Source of the DNA: Cunninghamia lanceolata
Taxonomy: Eukaryota > Streptophyta > Pinopsida > Cupressales > Cupressaceae
Reading direction: 5' to 3'
DNA: 64,000 nt
Assembly (NCBI GenBank): GCA_027924645.1
Contig: BSBN01001149.1
Coordinates: forward strand, 3,472,001 to 3,536,000
Below are positions 40,111 to 52,336 of this stretch, one piece after another. A program made the translations under genes and the position numbers. The notes below the pieces were generated by a model that worked only from the letters and a program-made list of their open reading frames with translations, made no database searches and had not been told where the DNA came from. Position 1 is the first letter of the stretch, and each line of letters starts with the position of its first letter.

Positions 40111-41096
40111 TGTAGTGCCTCTCATACTTTCTCTATGTTAGTTTGTCAATTGATCTATTTCAGGATGAGACACTTTGATACACTATATGATGTTCTATTT
40201 CATATGATGATGTTTTGATGACACTTCTGATACTTGAGATTTCATGTACATGTATGATTAGTGTATGGTTTTATTCAGATGATTATGGAGATTTGATTTG
40301 ATTATGAGAACTAATCAACATTATGTGGTTATCTAAACACTGACTGGAGTACTAGACATTGTTTCTGTGGATGTGTTTAGGTGGAAGGGACAATGCCACA
40401 TCACTCACTTGTGAGTACCCTGTGACGTCATGATTCCCTTTTCACCGTGTGCCTATTTATATGCGTATATCTATGCATTTAATTGTTCTGTGTGCTGCAG
40501 GTTGTAGGTACTAGACATTGACTCCACCTAAATTGTCATGTTTGAGCACACCCTAAAACCCGATGGATTGTTGAATGGAGATGACACTTAGTCCCCTATT
40601 CTAGGTCTTGTCATTGGTCGGTTAGTGTTACGTAAGGCTTTGTGTCGACCCTTGTTGTGGTTAGACAATTATATTGGCATCTGGTTTTTATTTAATTTAT
40701 TTTGTGGAACAAATACCTTGGTTAATATTTAATATACATAAATGTGTATATAGTAAATTATTATGTGTTAAGGGTAATCGATAATTACTAGTTTAATGCA
40801 ATTATTCAAAAGTTGACTGAATGTTGATTATCTTATTCATTAAATTGATTTGTTTAAAGGGTATTTATAATCTAAATAAAGATTTAGTACCTTAATAAGG
40901 TAATAATTATTGTTAGCTTTTGGAACAATAATTAAAGTAGTTAAATTTGAAAAATATAAACTAATATTTTGTTGGGTCAATTAATTCCGTAAATTCTGTA
41001 AGTTCTTCCCACGGGATTCTCTCTCTCCATTTTCTTGCTTTTCTACCTGGAGAAGAGGGGGAAATGGAGAGGGGGGGAAGGAAAAGGCAGGCGTGA
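40111..41096 (+). repeat. LTR-like repeat family 1, copy 3
   Basis: This begins TGTAGTGCCTCTCATAC and shares with copies 1 and 2 the CTGCAGGWTRTAGGTACYAG...GACTCCACCT block (40496-40530) and a purine-rich stretch near 41050-41090. It is more diverged than copies 1 and 2 are from each other. The right end is not defined. Confidence 0.55.
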
Positions 41097-41099
41097 TTG

Positions 41100-42070
41100 T
41101 GGATCAATACATTAGTTTACAACTGCATTTCTTCTGGTAAGTTTCTAAGGCCTATTCAACTTGTCCATTTTGTGCATACACTGTATCATAGAGGTATTTC
41201 TGGCAAACAGGCGGCGTGCCTTGATTGTGTTTCCTCTTGTTCATATATTTTATTTACCAAAGCTTTCATATATTTAATGCTTACTTGAATGTATCTAAAT
41301 CCTTCTCAGTAAACCCATTTTGTGTTTAACTTGCAACGTTGCATTCTTGGTAATGACATCTTTTGAGGTATTCTGTCAATCAGTTCACGTTCTTTGTCTA
41401 TGCTACCACATTTTGCATACAGGTCTACCAAAGCATTTCCAACTATAATATCTGATCAAATTTCCCCTTCCTTCATACGTTGATGGATGCCCATACCCAT
41501 TCCAAACTTCTGTTTTGGCTCTGGCAAGGTCGTGGCATTTCGCTCTAACCTGTGAATTGCATTTGCTTGAAAGTTTCTAAAATCCCTTTTTATTAAGTTC
41601 ATTGTTTATGTATCCTGCAATCATTGCATTTCATGAGATGACATCTCTGGAGGCACTATCATACAGCCCACGTGGCTAGTCTATGCATCCAAATTTTGCA
41701 TACAGGTCTACTAGAGCATTTCCAACTATAATATATGATCAAAATTCCCCTTCCCTTATGTGTTTAAGGATGTCCATCCGTTGTCCCAAGGCTCCCATTT
41801 CGGTGCTGGCAATGGTGGGGGAAATGGCTTTACACCTACGATTGCATTTGTTTGAAAGTTTAGTAAACCTTCTCAACATATCTATTTTGTGTATACCCAG
41901 TGTTCAATGCAGTCACCGGACCATAACTATTTGAGGCATAATATCAATAGTTGACGCGCCTTGTCTGTGCATCCTTATTTCACATGTCTATCAACCTCAT
42001 GGGCAATAACGTGTTCTTCTTCAATTATCATTTCTTTCTCAACCAATCAAATGTGTATATTAAGTAACAA
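41100..42070 (-). pseudogene. PPR (pentatricopeptide repeat) gene remnant
   Basis: The minus strand shows at least three decayed PPR modules of the plant organelle-targeted type. Recognisable pieces are HVIAHEVDRHVK and GCTDKARQL (about 41990-41950), SYIIVGNALVDLYAKFGCID and RDVISxNAMIAGYINN (about 41740-41600), and a second VGNALVDLYAKCGSIDK-like stretch in another frame (about 41450-41400). A further KARRLF stretch is near 41210. PPR proteins normally bind organellar RNA for editing, splicing or stability. Stops and frameshifts are scattered throughout, and no start or C-terminal domain is visible. Confidence 0.85.
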
Positions 42071-42600
42071 ACCCCAACCCCACAGTGTAATCATTACTCC
42101 TTCTAGGGGCTATAGTATTAGGTTTAGGGTTTTATATTTGATCTATAGGGAAGAAGATTTAAGTTTTAGGTTGACGAATGTTATTGCTTAGACAATATTT
42201 AGGGCTTTATCTTTATTTCATAAAGCCGATGTGATATGCAATATGATAGGGTTCACTTATGTATTTCTGTAGGTATGTAATTACATTCCTGTGATTAAAA
42301 TATAAAATAGTGTGGTATATGTATATGAAAGTATAAAATTATTTGTTATTTATTCATATATCATTTAATAAAAAGAAGGATCAAATCGTTAGATTATTTC
42401 ATAAAGGAATGGTGAGTAAATGTTACAATAATAATTGGTATCAAATAGTTTTATTTGGTAGCCATTAGTGGGAGTCTTAAGAAAATTGCTAATATTAGGA
42501 TTTGCTTATTTCCCCCGAAATGTGAATGTAATAAGTAGGATGTGTATTATTTTAATTAGTTATAGCATTTCAATCAAATTAGTGAATGTGATTTGGGTTG
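42071..42600. other. No assignable feature
   Basis: AT-rich flank between the PPR remnant and the Copia element. Confidence 0.4.
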
Positions 42601-42605
42601 AGTAG

Positions 42606-42904
42606 TGTTAGTGTGAATAGGGTTACTTTGCTATCTAGCTCTTTCTTAACTTGTTCTCCACTTTAGCTCTCTTAACACTAGGTTAATTTTACTTAGGGAC
42701 TTTTTCACTTTATCCCATATTGGTTGTGTTTTTAGTCTCTTGGGTGGAATATCCTATATACACCAACCTCTTGCTCTCATAGGAGCATCTCATTCTATTG
42801 TATTGCTTTGCATTCTCTTGAGTTGAATACAGTTTATTTGGCTCATATCTGAGTTCTATTTTGCTTTCTCTCAATTACTTGCATTCTTGGGCAAAAATCT
42901 AACA
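42606..42904 (+). repeat. 5' LTR of the complete Copia
   Basis: 299 bp, TGTTAGTGTGAATAG to AAAATCTAACA. TATA-like CCTATATACACC lies near 42752, placing the transcription start in the last ~120 bases. Confidence 0.97.
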
Positions 42905-42918
42905 TGGTATCAGAACGG
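42905..42918 (+). other. Primer binding site (initiator tRNA-Met type)
   Basis: TGGTATCAGAACGG starts at the first base after the LTR. It matches the usual Copia PBS TGGTATCAGAGC with one change. Confidence 0.9.
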
Positions 42919-43825
42919 TTGTGAGTTGTGGGTTAGTATTCTTTTTAGAAATCTGATAATGTAGAGTTATTTTTTGAAGCACATGAGTATGCTCTTCTCT
43001 TGCATCTTCTGATGATCTGAAGAAATAGAAAAGTGTGGAGAAAACTGGAGTTTCTAGGGGGGTTCATATTTTGACTTGCTAATTGCAGGTTTTTTCAGAG
43101 CTTCCTCGAGACTCTTTGAGCTAAAATCTTACAATTGGCTTGCATTTTATTTATTCTGATCAATCTTGCAAGTTGTAGCATGTCTTTGTTTGTATTAGGT
43201 AGCTGATTCAATCTTTACATGCTGTTTTTTGGTTGTTGGGGTAGTTTTTTGGTGCTAAAAGTATTTTTTTTCATTAGAGTCACATCTTTTGTAGATCACA
43301 AAAAAAAATGTCTTCTGGGTTTTGTTTGTAGTATCGAAAAACCATCTAGGTATCTATTAGTTTTTGCATGCAACTTGTATATTTTGCAAAAACAACATCA
43401 GAAAGCTACAACAAACCCCCTCTCCATTAGCGTTTTAGAAATTGTAGTTAAACTTCCAACGGCCATAACTCGGGCTCCCAACCTCCGATTTGCAAGCTTC
43501 TTTTTTTAATTTTAGCTAATTTTTTGCAATTCTTTTTTTGAAAGTGCATGTTTTTTCATGTACTTCACAGTGGTACTTCTAATTTAATTTGGGTTTGTCC
43601 CAAAATTGTAATTTTAGTATATGTTCATTTTGTGAGGATTTGTAAAAGCATTGAAGTCAAGTCCACTCAGCATTCTCTTTCTAGTGGCCATTGTAACTGC
43701 ACTACTTATAAAGTGCCAAATCATTTTGCATGGGGTGCTTCTTCATTGAGTAATTTGAGGGGGGGTCTCTTGGTGTGATAGTGCTTATGCAACTCCTTCT
43801 ACTCTTGCTCTCTTTTCCTTTCACA
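42919..43825 (+). other. Untranslated leader of the Copia element
   Basis: About 900 bp between PBS and gag without a conserved frame. A 96-codon frame at 43219-43509 has no known motif. Confidence 0.5.
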
Positions 43826-44664
43826 ATGGGTAATGTTAAGTTTCCACTGCTAACTCCATACAACTACAATGCATGGAAAGAAAATGCATGAAACTTCTTA
43901 CTGCAACAAGGGTACACACCTATGTTGACCAAAAGATAATTGAACCCTTAGATGCTAAGGAAAAAATACTCTATATGCTTGAATAAACAAAAGCTCTAGG
44001 TTGTCTTATGAGTTTAGTTTCTCTTGATATAATGTTTTAACTTGATGGAAAAGATAATTCACATGATGCATGGGAACAACTAAAAACTCTCTATGGGACA
44101 ACTGATGAAGTTAGGGGATATCAAATTGATAATCAACTAATGGCCCTAGATCCTAAGTCTTTTGACAACATCCAAGACTTTGTAACAAAAGTAAATGATT
44201 TGAGAGCACAATGTAAAGCATGTGGCATAGATAAAAAGGACATTCAACTTGTCTTGAGTACTCTTAACAAATTTGGACCGGAATATGCTGCTTTTGTTTC
44301 CAGTTTTCATACTCATAGATTGACTATGGACTCAAAATATAAAATGCCTTATTTTTCTTCATTCTCTAAATTGTTAATGCAAGAACAAGGAAAACTTATT
44401 TCCATGGGGCTCTTAAAGCCATCTCAGTCTCAGGCTTTATTGGCTAGTCAGTTGAAGGAACAAAAAGAGTTAGGGAAACCTGACAAGAAAAAAAAGAAGT
44501 CCAAGAAGAAGTCACAGAAGGATCAGGCACAATCTTCATCTGCTTTAATAGCAGACTCCTCTTCCTCTTCTTCAAAGGGGAACAATTAGAAGAAGGAAAG
44601 ATCAACTTGTTGCTACTGTAAGAAAGTTGGTCATGAGGAACACTTTTGTCACAAGAAGCAGATC
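43826..44664 (+). pseudogene. Copia gag (UBN2 type) with CCHC knuckle
   Basis: The frame starts MGNVKFPLLTPYNYNAW, shifts near 43889, continues KLLTATRVHTYVDQK and DAWEQLKTLYGTTDEVRGYQ, then has an open run of 149 codons (44140-44589) with NDLRAQCKACGIDKKD and a lysine/serine-rich tail. A CCHC zinc knuckle (Cys 44608, Cys 44617, His 44632, Cys 44647) follows a TAG at 44587. Gag forms the virus-like particle and binds the element RNA. Two TAA stops occur in the early part. Confidence 0.92.
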
Positions 44665-47600
44665 AATGAGTTGAAGCATCTTTTGCGAAAGAACAACATT
44701 AATCTACCTTCTTCACAACAATCCTCTACTCCTTCAAAATCAAGCAAAGGGAAAGCACCTGTAGTAGTTGCTACTGCAAATCCTTCTCAACAGTGGATTC
44801 TTGACTCGAGTGCCTCACATCACATGGGTTCTATCAGAGAACAGTTTTCCTTGTTGGAGCCTTATTCGATGCCCCACATTTTGATAGGGGATTACTCTCC
44901 TATTGAAGTCATCAGGAAAGGTTCTATTGATGCTGGCATTGGTACATTTGAGGATGTCCTTTGTGTACCTAATCTGTCAACTAACCTTCTCTCAGTCTAT
45001 CAGATTGCCTAGAATGGTAGAAAAGTTGAGTTCACTTCTGATTCTATCACCATCAAGAGTCTTGAAGATAATACACTTCTTGTAGTCAGTAAGGCTGATC
45101 ATGAGTCTCGACTGTATGCTTTCTCTCATTTTGTACCTGATTTACATTCGACTACCTTGCTCACTCATTCAGATTCTATGAGCAAGTTATGGCAAGAGTG
45201 GTTTGGCCATCTCAACTTCCGCTATCTCCAACAACTCAACAAGTAGGATATGGTCACAGGTCTTCCTAAGATCAGTTTCTCATATGGAGTTTGTTCAGGT
45301 TGTGCCTTAGGAAAACATCCCGAGGACAAGTTTGACAAAGGGAAGGCTTGGAGGGCTTCAAAAGTCCTTGACCTAGTTCACAGTGATGTGGTAGGTTCAT
45401 TTCCATCCTTGTCTTTTAGCAAGACTTGCTACTTACTCACATTCATTGATGAATATTCTGGATACACCTAGGTCTACTTTCTTTGTCAGAAGGGAGAAGC
45501 ATTTGATAGATTTTAGGAGTTCAAGGCTCGCATCGAGAAATAGTCTGGGAAAGTTGTCAAGTTCTCCGCACTAATAATGGCAGAGAATATGTGAACCACC
45601 GTTTTGAACAATTTTGTGCTCTTGAAGGGATAGACCTTCAACATACTTTTGCCTATACACCTCAGTAGAATGGTGTGGTCTAGAGGAAAAATAGGTCCCT
45701 GAAAGAGATGGTTGGTTGCATGATCCATGCACTCTCCCTTGCACCTGAATATTGGGTAGAAGCTATCAACTAAGAATAGAGTTCTACATAAGGCATTGAA
45801 GGGAATGACTCCTTTTGAAGCTTGGTGTGGCAGGAAACCTATTGTGCGGCACTTCAAAGTTTTTAGCTCTCCTGCATGGGCTCACATTCCTTCAAAGAAG
45901 CATAAGGCCTTGGAACCTCAGAGTCAGCCTTGTATCTTTGTTGGTTATCCCGATGGTGTCAAAGGATATCGGCTCTTGGATCCTAAGACACATGAGCTCT
46001 TCATTGAGCAAAGTGTGCAGTTTGAGGAAAGCTCTCCTAGCTCATCCTCTCTTCTTCTTTCCTCCACCACGGATTCAGACATTGACTCCAATGATTTTCA
46101 TCCAGCTGCCTCTACTCGCAGAGTTGATCATGAGGTTTCCTCCTCCTCTTTACAGAGTTTAGAGTCTGAGGATGGGGATTCTCCTCCTCCATCTCCTCAC
46201 ATGCCTCGCTAGGCTCGTCAAACACTTGAGTCAATAGGTACTCTTGTTGGGGATCCTTCAGATGCTCGGCAGACTTGGTCACAACATTAGGACATTTTGC
46301 ATTCCTACATTGTCACAGCTTTAGATCCACAATCATTTCATGAAACATCAGGTATTGCTAAGTGAGATTCAGCAATGGAGGAAGAGTACAACTCTTTGAT
46401 TCAGAACAAAACTTGGGATCTTGTTCCACTTCCAAAGGAAGAAAACTGGTTCGGTGTAAGTGGATCTACCGAACTAAATTTGCAGCGGATGGATCAGTTG
46501 ACAAGTTCAAAGCACGACTTGTGGCTAAAGGTTTCTCTTAGGTTCCTGGTATTGACTATACTGAGACCTCTACCCCCGTTGCCAAGATGAACTCCATTTT
46601 CCTGATACTTTCTCTTGCTGCAGCTCACAGTTGGGTTGTACATCAGATGGATGTGAAGAGTGCATTTCTTCACAGGGATCCTCATGAGGAGATTTACATG
46701 GAGCAGCCACAGGGGTTCATTCAAGATTCTTCACTAGTTTGCAGACTAAGGAAGTCTCTCTATGGCCTCAAACAAGCCCCATGGGCTTGGTATGCCAAGA
46801 TGGACTCCTTTCTTCTCTTAGTTGGGTTCTCTTGATGCCACTCAGATCCAAATGTCTACATCTTGAGATAGGAGGATGCTCTTCTTTTTTTGGCTCTCTA
46901 TGTTGATGACTTGATTGTCACTGGGAGCACTTCATCCATCATTGCGAGTGTCAAGACTTCTCTGCATGATAGGTTTGCCATGACTGACTTGGTTCTCTTG
47001 CACTATTTTCTTGAGATTGAGATCACTCAGACCTCTTCTAGCATCTCTCTTTCACAGCCCAAGTATGCTCTTGATCTTTTGGCTCATTTTCACATGGCTG
47101 ATTGTAAGCTTATACCGACTCCCTTTCTGTCTAGAGTCAAGCTTGAGGCAAAGTGTTCCACACCACTTGCTGATGCCACTTTGTATTGTTAGCTTGTTGG
47201 TAGCCTCATCTATCTGACTCATACTCGCACTGACATTTCATTTGTAGTTGGCATTATTTCACACTTCATGACAGAGCCACATGAGCTTCATTGGAAGGCT
47301 ACCAAATGCATCTTACACTACATATAGGGCACTCACAGGTACGTAATTCACTATGAAACAGGCACAGGTTCAGACTTAGTTGGATACACTGATTTTGATT
47401 GGGCTGGTGATCTTGATGATCTCAAGTCCACATCTAGCTACAACTTTCACCTTAGTTCTAGTCCCATTTGTTGGCAAAGTAGGAAACAACATGCTATTGC
47501 TCTTTCTTTGACTGAGGCTGAGTATCAAGGGGCTGTCAATGCCGCCACTGAGGCTATCTGGCTTCAGAATATCCTCACTAAACTTGGCATCACTTTTTAG

Positions 47601-47840
47601 AAGCCATTAGTCATTTACTGTGAAAACTAGAGTGCCATCCAGATCTCAAAGAACTCAGTTCATCATCAACAGACCAAACACATCAAATTCCACATATATT
47701 TTCTCAAGAAGCTGATTCAAGAGTAGGTCATTGATTTGCAGTATTGTCCTACAACAGACTAGGTTGTGGATATCTTCACCAAACCCTTCACTAAGAGCAA
47801 GTATGTTCATCTTCGGTCTCTCTTGGGGGTGTAGGACATC
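44665..47840 (+). pseudogene. Copia pol: protease, integrase, RT, RNase H
   Basis: Protease has WILDSSASHHM near 44795-44825 (DSGASHHM family; Gly changed to Ser). Integrase has LWQEWFGHLN, CSGCALGKH, DLVHSDVVG, a shifted NGREY and a TPFEAWCGRKP tail (45190-45850). RT has MDVKSAFLHRD, YGLKQAPWAWY and the active site ALYVDDLIVTG (46640-46930). RNase H has DWAGDLDDLKSTSS, SLTEAEYQGAV and IFTKPFTKSK (47390-47810). In-frame stops include TAGs after NK, YT, RF, EK, PQ, VV, FS, YI, EN, QE and TD; most stand where Gln (CAG) or Trp is expected. Frameshifts lie near 45545, 45770 and 46445. Not functional. Confidence 0.95.
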
Positions 47841-48015
47841 TCTTCTGGGGGGTCTATTAGCCCTTCCTGCTTTATCCTCTCATGGGGGAGTTTTTTACCA
47901 TTGTGTTTTCTCCTTCCTTTTTTGTTTAAGGGGATTCTTTGTACATGGGTACCTCATTAGGCCTTATTGCTAGGACCCATCTTTGCATTTTGTCAACATT
48001 TCCCCTAAGTTGCAC

Positions 48016-48026
48016 TTAAGGGGGGG
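48016..48026 (+). other. Polypurine tract of the complete Copia
   Basis: CTTAAGGGGGGG lies immediately before the 3' LTR, the usual plus-strand primer. Confidence 0.85.
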
Positions 48027-48322
48027 TGTTAGTGTGAATAGGTTTACTTTGCTATCTAGCTCTTTCTTAGCTTGTTCTCCACTTTAGCTCTCTTCACACT
48101 AGGTTAAGTTTACTTAGGGACTTTTCACTTTATCCCATATTGGTTGTGTTTTTAGTCTCTTGGGTGGAATATCCTATATATACCCACCTCTTGCTCTCAT
48201 ATAAGCATCTCATCCTATTGTATTGCTTTGCATTCTCTTGAGTTGAATACAACTTATTTGGCTCATATCTTATTTCTATTTTGCTCTCTCAATCACTTAC
48301 ATTCTTGCACAGAAATCTAACA
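48027..48322 (+). repeat. 3' LTR of the complete Copia
   Basis: 296 bp, TGTTAGTGTGAATAG to AAATCTAACA, followed by the AGTAG target duplication. Confidence 0.97.
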
Positions 48323-48372
48323 AGTAGATTTCATTTCCATACATTAGGTTAGTAATTATTGGTTGTAGGTAT

Positions 48373-51213
48373 TGTTGATGCATAAATCTGTGGGTGCAAT
48401 CCAGCAACAACATGGGAATCTTCAGAGCAGTGGGATTGGCCCCTGAAATGACTTCCAGATTTTAAGGAAGTTGGCTCTTCCGTTCTTTCAATGGGGGTTT
48501 GGGAAAAAGTTAGAAAGAAAACTAGATTGCAGAAAATAAATGCCTAATCTATGGCGATCCGCCAGATTTGAAACAATTATTTGCACAGTGTTAACTTTGA
48601 AAGATTTAACTGGAATTAAAGAGCATTAATGCATGATTAAGACTCAGTTTAAGAAACATGCTTAATAGAGGCAGAGAAACAGAGAAATTAAAAGCAAGAA
48701 ATAGAGATATCCAAGTATGCACAAAACACCATCTCATTATTTGAATAATTAGTTACAGAGGCAAAGGTTGCTGCACAAAATGACTGTTACATTCTCATAA
48801 AGAAATAACTGCAAAGGCAAAAAGAAAGAAAATCTATGTTTGCTGCCCCAACTCTCTGATTTGTAGAAATGTAGAACTCTGTATGTGTGTATGAAGAACT
48901 CCTGAGTGTGACCCAGATCTAGCTATTTGTAGCCCAAAAAACCCAACAAATTCTCAATGGCCTCTGGAAATCTTTTCAACTGAATATGCAAAATCCAGCA
49001 CCAAATCCAGCACAAATCTAACTGCAACTGAAGTGGCCACCGAAAATCTTAACTAAACTGTGGCTTTCTGCATTTTCCTCCATGGTTGGAAATATCTTCA
49101 TTTTATTATCTTTGACCTGCATGAAGAGAAAATATTTCCCATCGCTTCTCTTCCTCTAACTTGCCATAAAAAATGGAAGTGGCTGCTCATTTAGGGTTTC
49201 ACTTTTATGTTTCACGCGAATCATATAATGGTCAATTTTAAATAAAATTTATTTCATACTACTGGGACCCACCATGTCTCTTCATAGACCTTATTATATT
49301 TTAAAACTATTTCTTAAAACTCCTGTGGCTTGCTGAAAATAAGATAAGACTTATATTACTGAGTAAAGTATTTAGCTTTACTAGAGGGGCCCACTGCCAT
49401 ATGACTTAATATTGAAGCCTCAACCTCTCCCGTGAGATATTTAAGTTTTAATAAAATGAAATGAAGTATTTGTATCTCCTATGCGCGGGCTACTCCAAGT
49501 GGCTCCTTTCGCATGATTCTTTTATTTCTTTTCTACACTGCTCAGGCTCCTCCAAATGTCACTTTTCACTACCTTTGTTTTACTGTTTCTTTTTGTTTCT
49601 CCCGTAGCTGACATGTGGCACTATCCAATGTTGCTCCCACGTGGTGGATTCCGCATCTCCTTCAGTTTCTTTTCATTGCTACTTGGGCTGCATATCAATT
49701 TGAGCTGCTCTCTAACTCTTCCGCATCTGACATGTCTTTATCCACTGCTTCTTGAGTTTCTATTATGAAAAATAAAGTGGCCCATTTAATCTTTGGGGCT
49801 TTCACCTTTTATTCTCATGACTTTATTACATGAGGGACCCACTACTGATATTATAAGAGACTCTTTCATTTATATTTAACTCCTTGAAATTCTCGTAACA
49901 TATGATGCACTAATGACATGAAATAAACTTTTCCTTGCTTCAGGCTCACCCACGTGGCCTCTTCCGCATCATTTTAACTTGCTTTCTGAAACTCTCGGGT
50001 GTTTCCACATGGCTTCTTCCACACTCATCTTTATTTTCTACCTGCACCATTGATTCATTTGCATCTTAAGGTGGCTGAGTGTTTTAGTTTCTTAGGTTCT
50101 GTGTCTCTTAATATCTAAATTTGGTGAAGGTTGAAACTATGTTTAATAAGATAGCGATATCATTAACATGGCTAGCATGGTATCTACTCCAAGCTATGCC
50201 TATCTTGTACTGTGCATCATGAATATGATAGGCAACCTTAGTAAAAGTCGATCCATCATTTGGCAAGCTAAGCATTTATTGCTGCTGGGTCTTTTGTTTA
50301 TGGCTGAGTGCCTTTTTGTGCTTGACTGCTGTGTTTTATTCACATTCGATGCTTGATATGGTGCACTTCATATTTGCTACTGGTAACTTCATTGTTCAGC
50401 ACCTCTATTTTCAATCATGGTAGCTTGCATTTGAGGGAAGCTTCTGATTATTGTGTCTACTTGATAAGGGTTATGCCTTTATTACTAGAGACTGCACCTT
50501 TCTAATCGCCATTCTTATCTGTATGGTAGGCATGAATTATGTGTAACTTGTGCAATTTCAATATTCGCTATGTCATATTGTTTTAGCTGAACCTACTTTT
50601 CTTTAAAAAGATAGCGGCATCTTTGACTATAAGCATCGAATGATGCTACCTCACTCTTTATAACCTAATCTTTATGTGATGGTAGTGTTATGTAGTAACC
50701 ATTCAAAAGACTGACCGCTGCTTACTGAATTGTCGACAGCCTTTGTTGTGGTTTGAATAATTTAAATGTGGTATTGAAGGATTACCATAGCTATGATCAA
50801 GAGTGATCATACCATATCTTTTCATACTGACCATGCCTTTGTTTTGGTAGTGGCTGGCAGCTGTGTCCATTAGATATGACTGTGTCTCTAGTTATTGTAG
50901 CCTGCCTCACCCCCATATAGGCTATACCCTACATTATTAGACCATGTACCATACATCTCTTTGCACATCATGTATATGTTGAGCCTTGGATTTCATAAGT
51001 TAGAGACTGTGCCATTGCTTTCTTATGTCGAGTGCTTCATATTGAATCTGTATTGACTCATATAGAATCTTTGATTCTTGACTGAGACTCATTAAAAGGG
51101 AATCTGCACCTTTTATAAAGAATAATAGAAACAAAAACTTGCGAAAAGAACCACAAACCCTATCAAACTGCTGTGTATCAAAATTTTAAAATGGTGTGTA
51201 AAATTACACAACA
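48373..51213 (-). repeat. 3' LTR of the TR-GAG-like element
   Basis: 2,841 bp, strongly similar throughout to 53805-56454. It keeps about 190 bp (near 49790-49980) that the other LTR has lost. Short open frames inside it (for example 49556-49768) are also present in the other LTR and are not genes. Confidence 0.95.
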
Positions 51214-51785
51214 GTTCTTTGCGACAGGCTGGGTGAATGAGCTTGCTCACTCCAAACTCTAGAATCTCTGGCTTCACAAATTAGTACCTAATCCATTGGG
51301 CAATAGAGTCACATTACTCTGAAACTGAAACACTCATGAAACTGAAGACACATCTGAAGCTTTCATTTTATGCAACCAAACCCATGAAAACTGCTCAAAA
51401 AAGACATGAAGCTGAAATGAAGCACTGCTGAACACACACTCTGCAACTGAAACCAACCAACCATAACTGACTGACCTCAGATCCTCCATTCTGCTTTGCA
51501 GCTGAGACTTATTGAAAACAAAACTAACTGAAACTGAAACTAATGCTACTGTAGCTTATTGAGCATCTAACATCAAACTACTGACATATGGGATGCATAG
51601 GAATATGTCCATTCACTGGAATGGCAAAATAACTGCCAAATCTGATAATATTGCTCCAATTTATCTACAACAAACTAAAAATGAACTAGACAAATTGTAT
51701 GAAGAAATATAACAATATTTTGTACCTTTTCACTTCTCTACACTCAGGAGAGTCTTTCTGTGCTTCAAAACACCAGTCAGGCTTA

Positions 51786-52336
51786 TCAACATGTTGTTCT
51801 CACATCAGTGGAGGGTAGGGAGGGAAAATAAAACACTAAAGCTCTTTCCTCTATTTCTATTTGAAAACTTCTACCAACAAGACTCCATTGGTGACTTCTT
51901 TTGCTGACTCTCTTACAGGTTCTTCCATAGAATGATAACCCATGATAGTACCAAAAATAGGCATGCAAGTGACAGAGCTACCAAGAACAGTCCTGAATCT
52001 GATTGGGATCCCTTCATGCAAGAAGAAATGTGTAGAATCTAACTCTGTTTGTGACGTCATATGTGGCTCTGCTCTATGGAAAATGTCTCTTTGAATCTCA
52101 TCATCTTGTAGAAGAGAAACTTTATCAAGAAGAAGACAATAACCATTTGCAAAAATAGTAAATAAATCAGGTCTTGAATCTTCCTCTATTTCAACATTTT
52201 CTCCATGATCTGCTACAAGCCTTACAAATGAACCTTGTACTTTCTCAATTGCAAGATCTTCCTCATTAAGAAGCTTGTATCCTTGTTGCAAAACTAAAAA
52301 CAAATCCTCATCATGCCCCAAATGTTCCTCATGCAT
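51786..52336 (-). CDS. Unassigned 159-codon ORF in the gag-only element
   Basis: An uninterrupted minus-strand frame (52336 down to 51857) encodes an acidic protein with LLNEEDLAIEKVQGSFVRLV, DLFTIFANGYCLLLDKVSLL and FRTVLGSSVTCMPIFGTIM stretches. I see no zinc knuckle, protease or polymerase motif and no clear transmembrane segment. It lies downstream of gag on the same strand, and a second frame overlaps its end to 51786. The upstream sequence 52340-52690 has stops. It could be a decayed gag C-terminus, an accessory protein or a captured host fragment. Being open while the neighbouring gag carries stops makes it worth checking. Confidence 0.45.

Larger units (their letters stand above)
42606..48322 (+). 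mobile_element. Structurally complete Ty1-copia retrotransposon (coding decayed)
   Basis: A 5,717-bp element has near-identical LTRs (42606-42904 and 48027-48322), both TGTTAG...CTAACA, a primer site directly after the 5' LTR, gag-pol in the order protease, integrase, RT, RNase H (Copia order), and a polypurine tract before the 3' LTR. The 5-bp target duplication AGTAG (42601-42605 and 48323-48327) is perfect. LTRs differ by roughly 6 percent by eye plus small indels, so insertion is not recent. Coding is interrupted by about 20 stops, mostly TAG, and at least three frameshifts. A related LTR occurs at the right window edge (63910-64000, minus). Confidence 0.97.

Noticed and set aside
45513..45857. 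114-codon minus-strand frame inside the Copia integrase region
   Set aside because: It is the shadow of the plus-strand integrase coding sequence, with no motif of its own.
43826..47840. TAG read as glutamine (recoded or suppressed stop) in the Copia element
   Set aside because: CAG codons for Gln also remain, frameshifts and other stops are present, and the LTRs are diverged; decay by deamination explains the pattern better.
49556..50356. Hydrophobic short frames in the LTR (also 54988-55776) as membrane proteins
   Set aside because: They sit in LTR sequence, differ in frame and length between the two LTRs, and their hydrophobic character comes from T-rich DNA.
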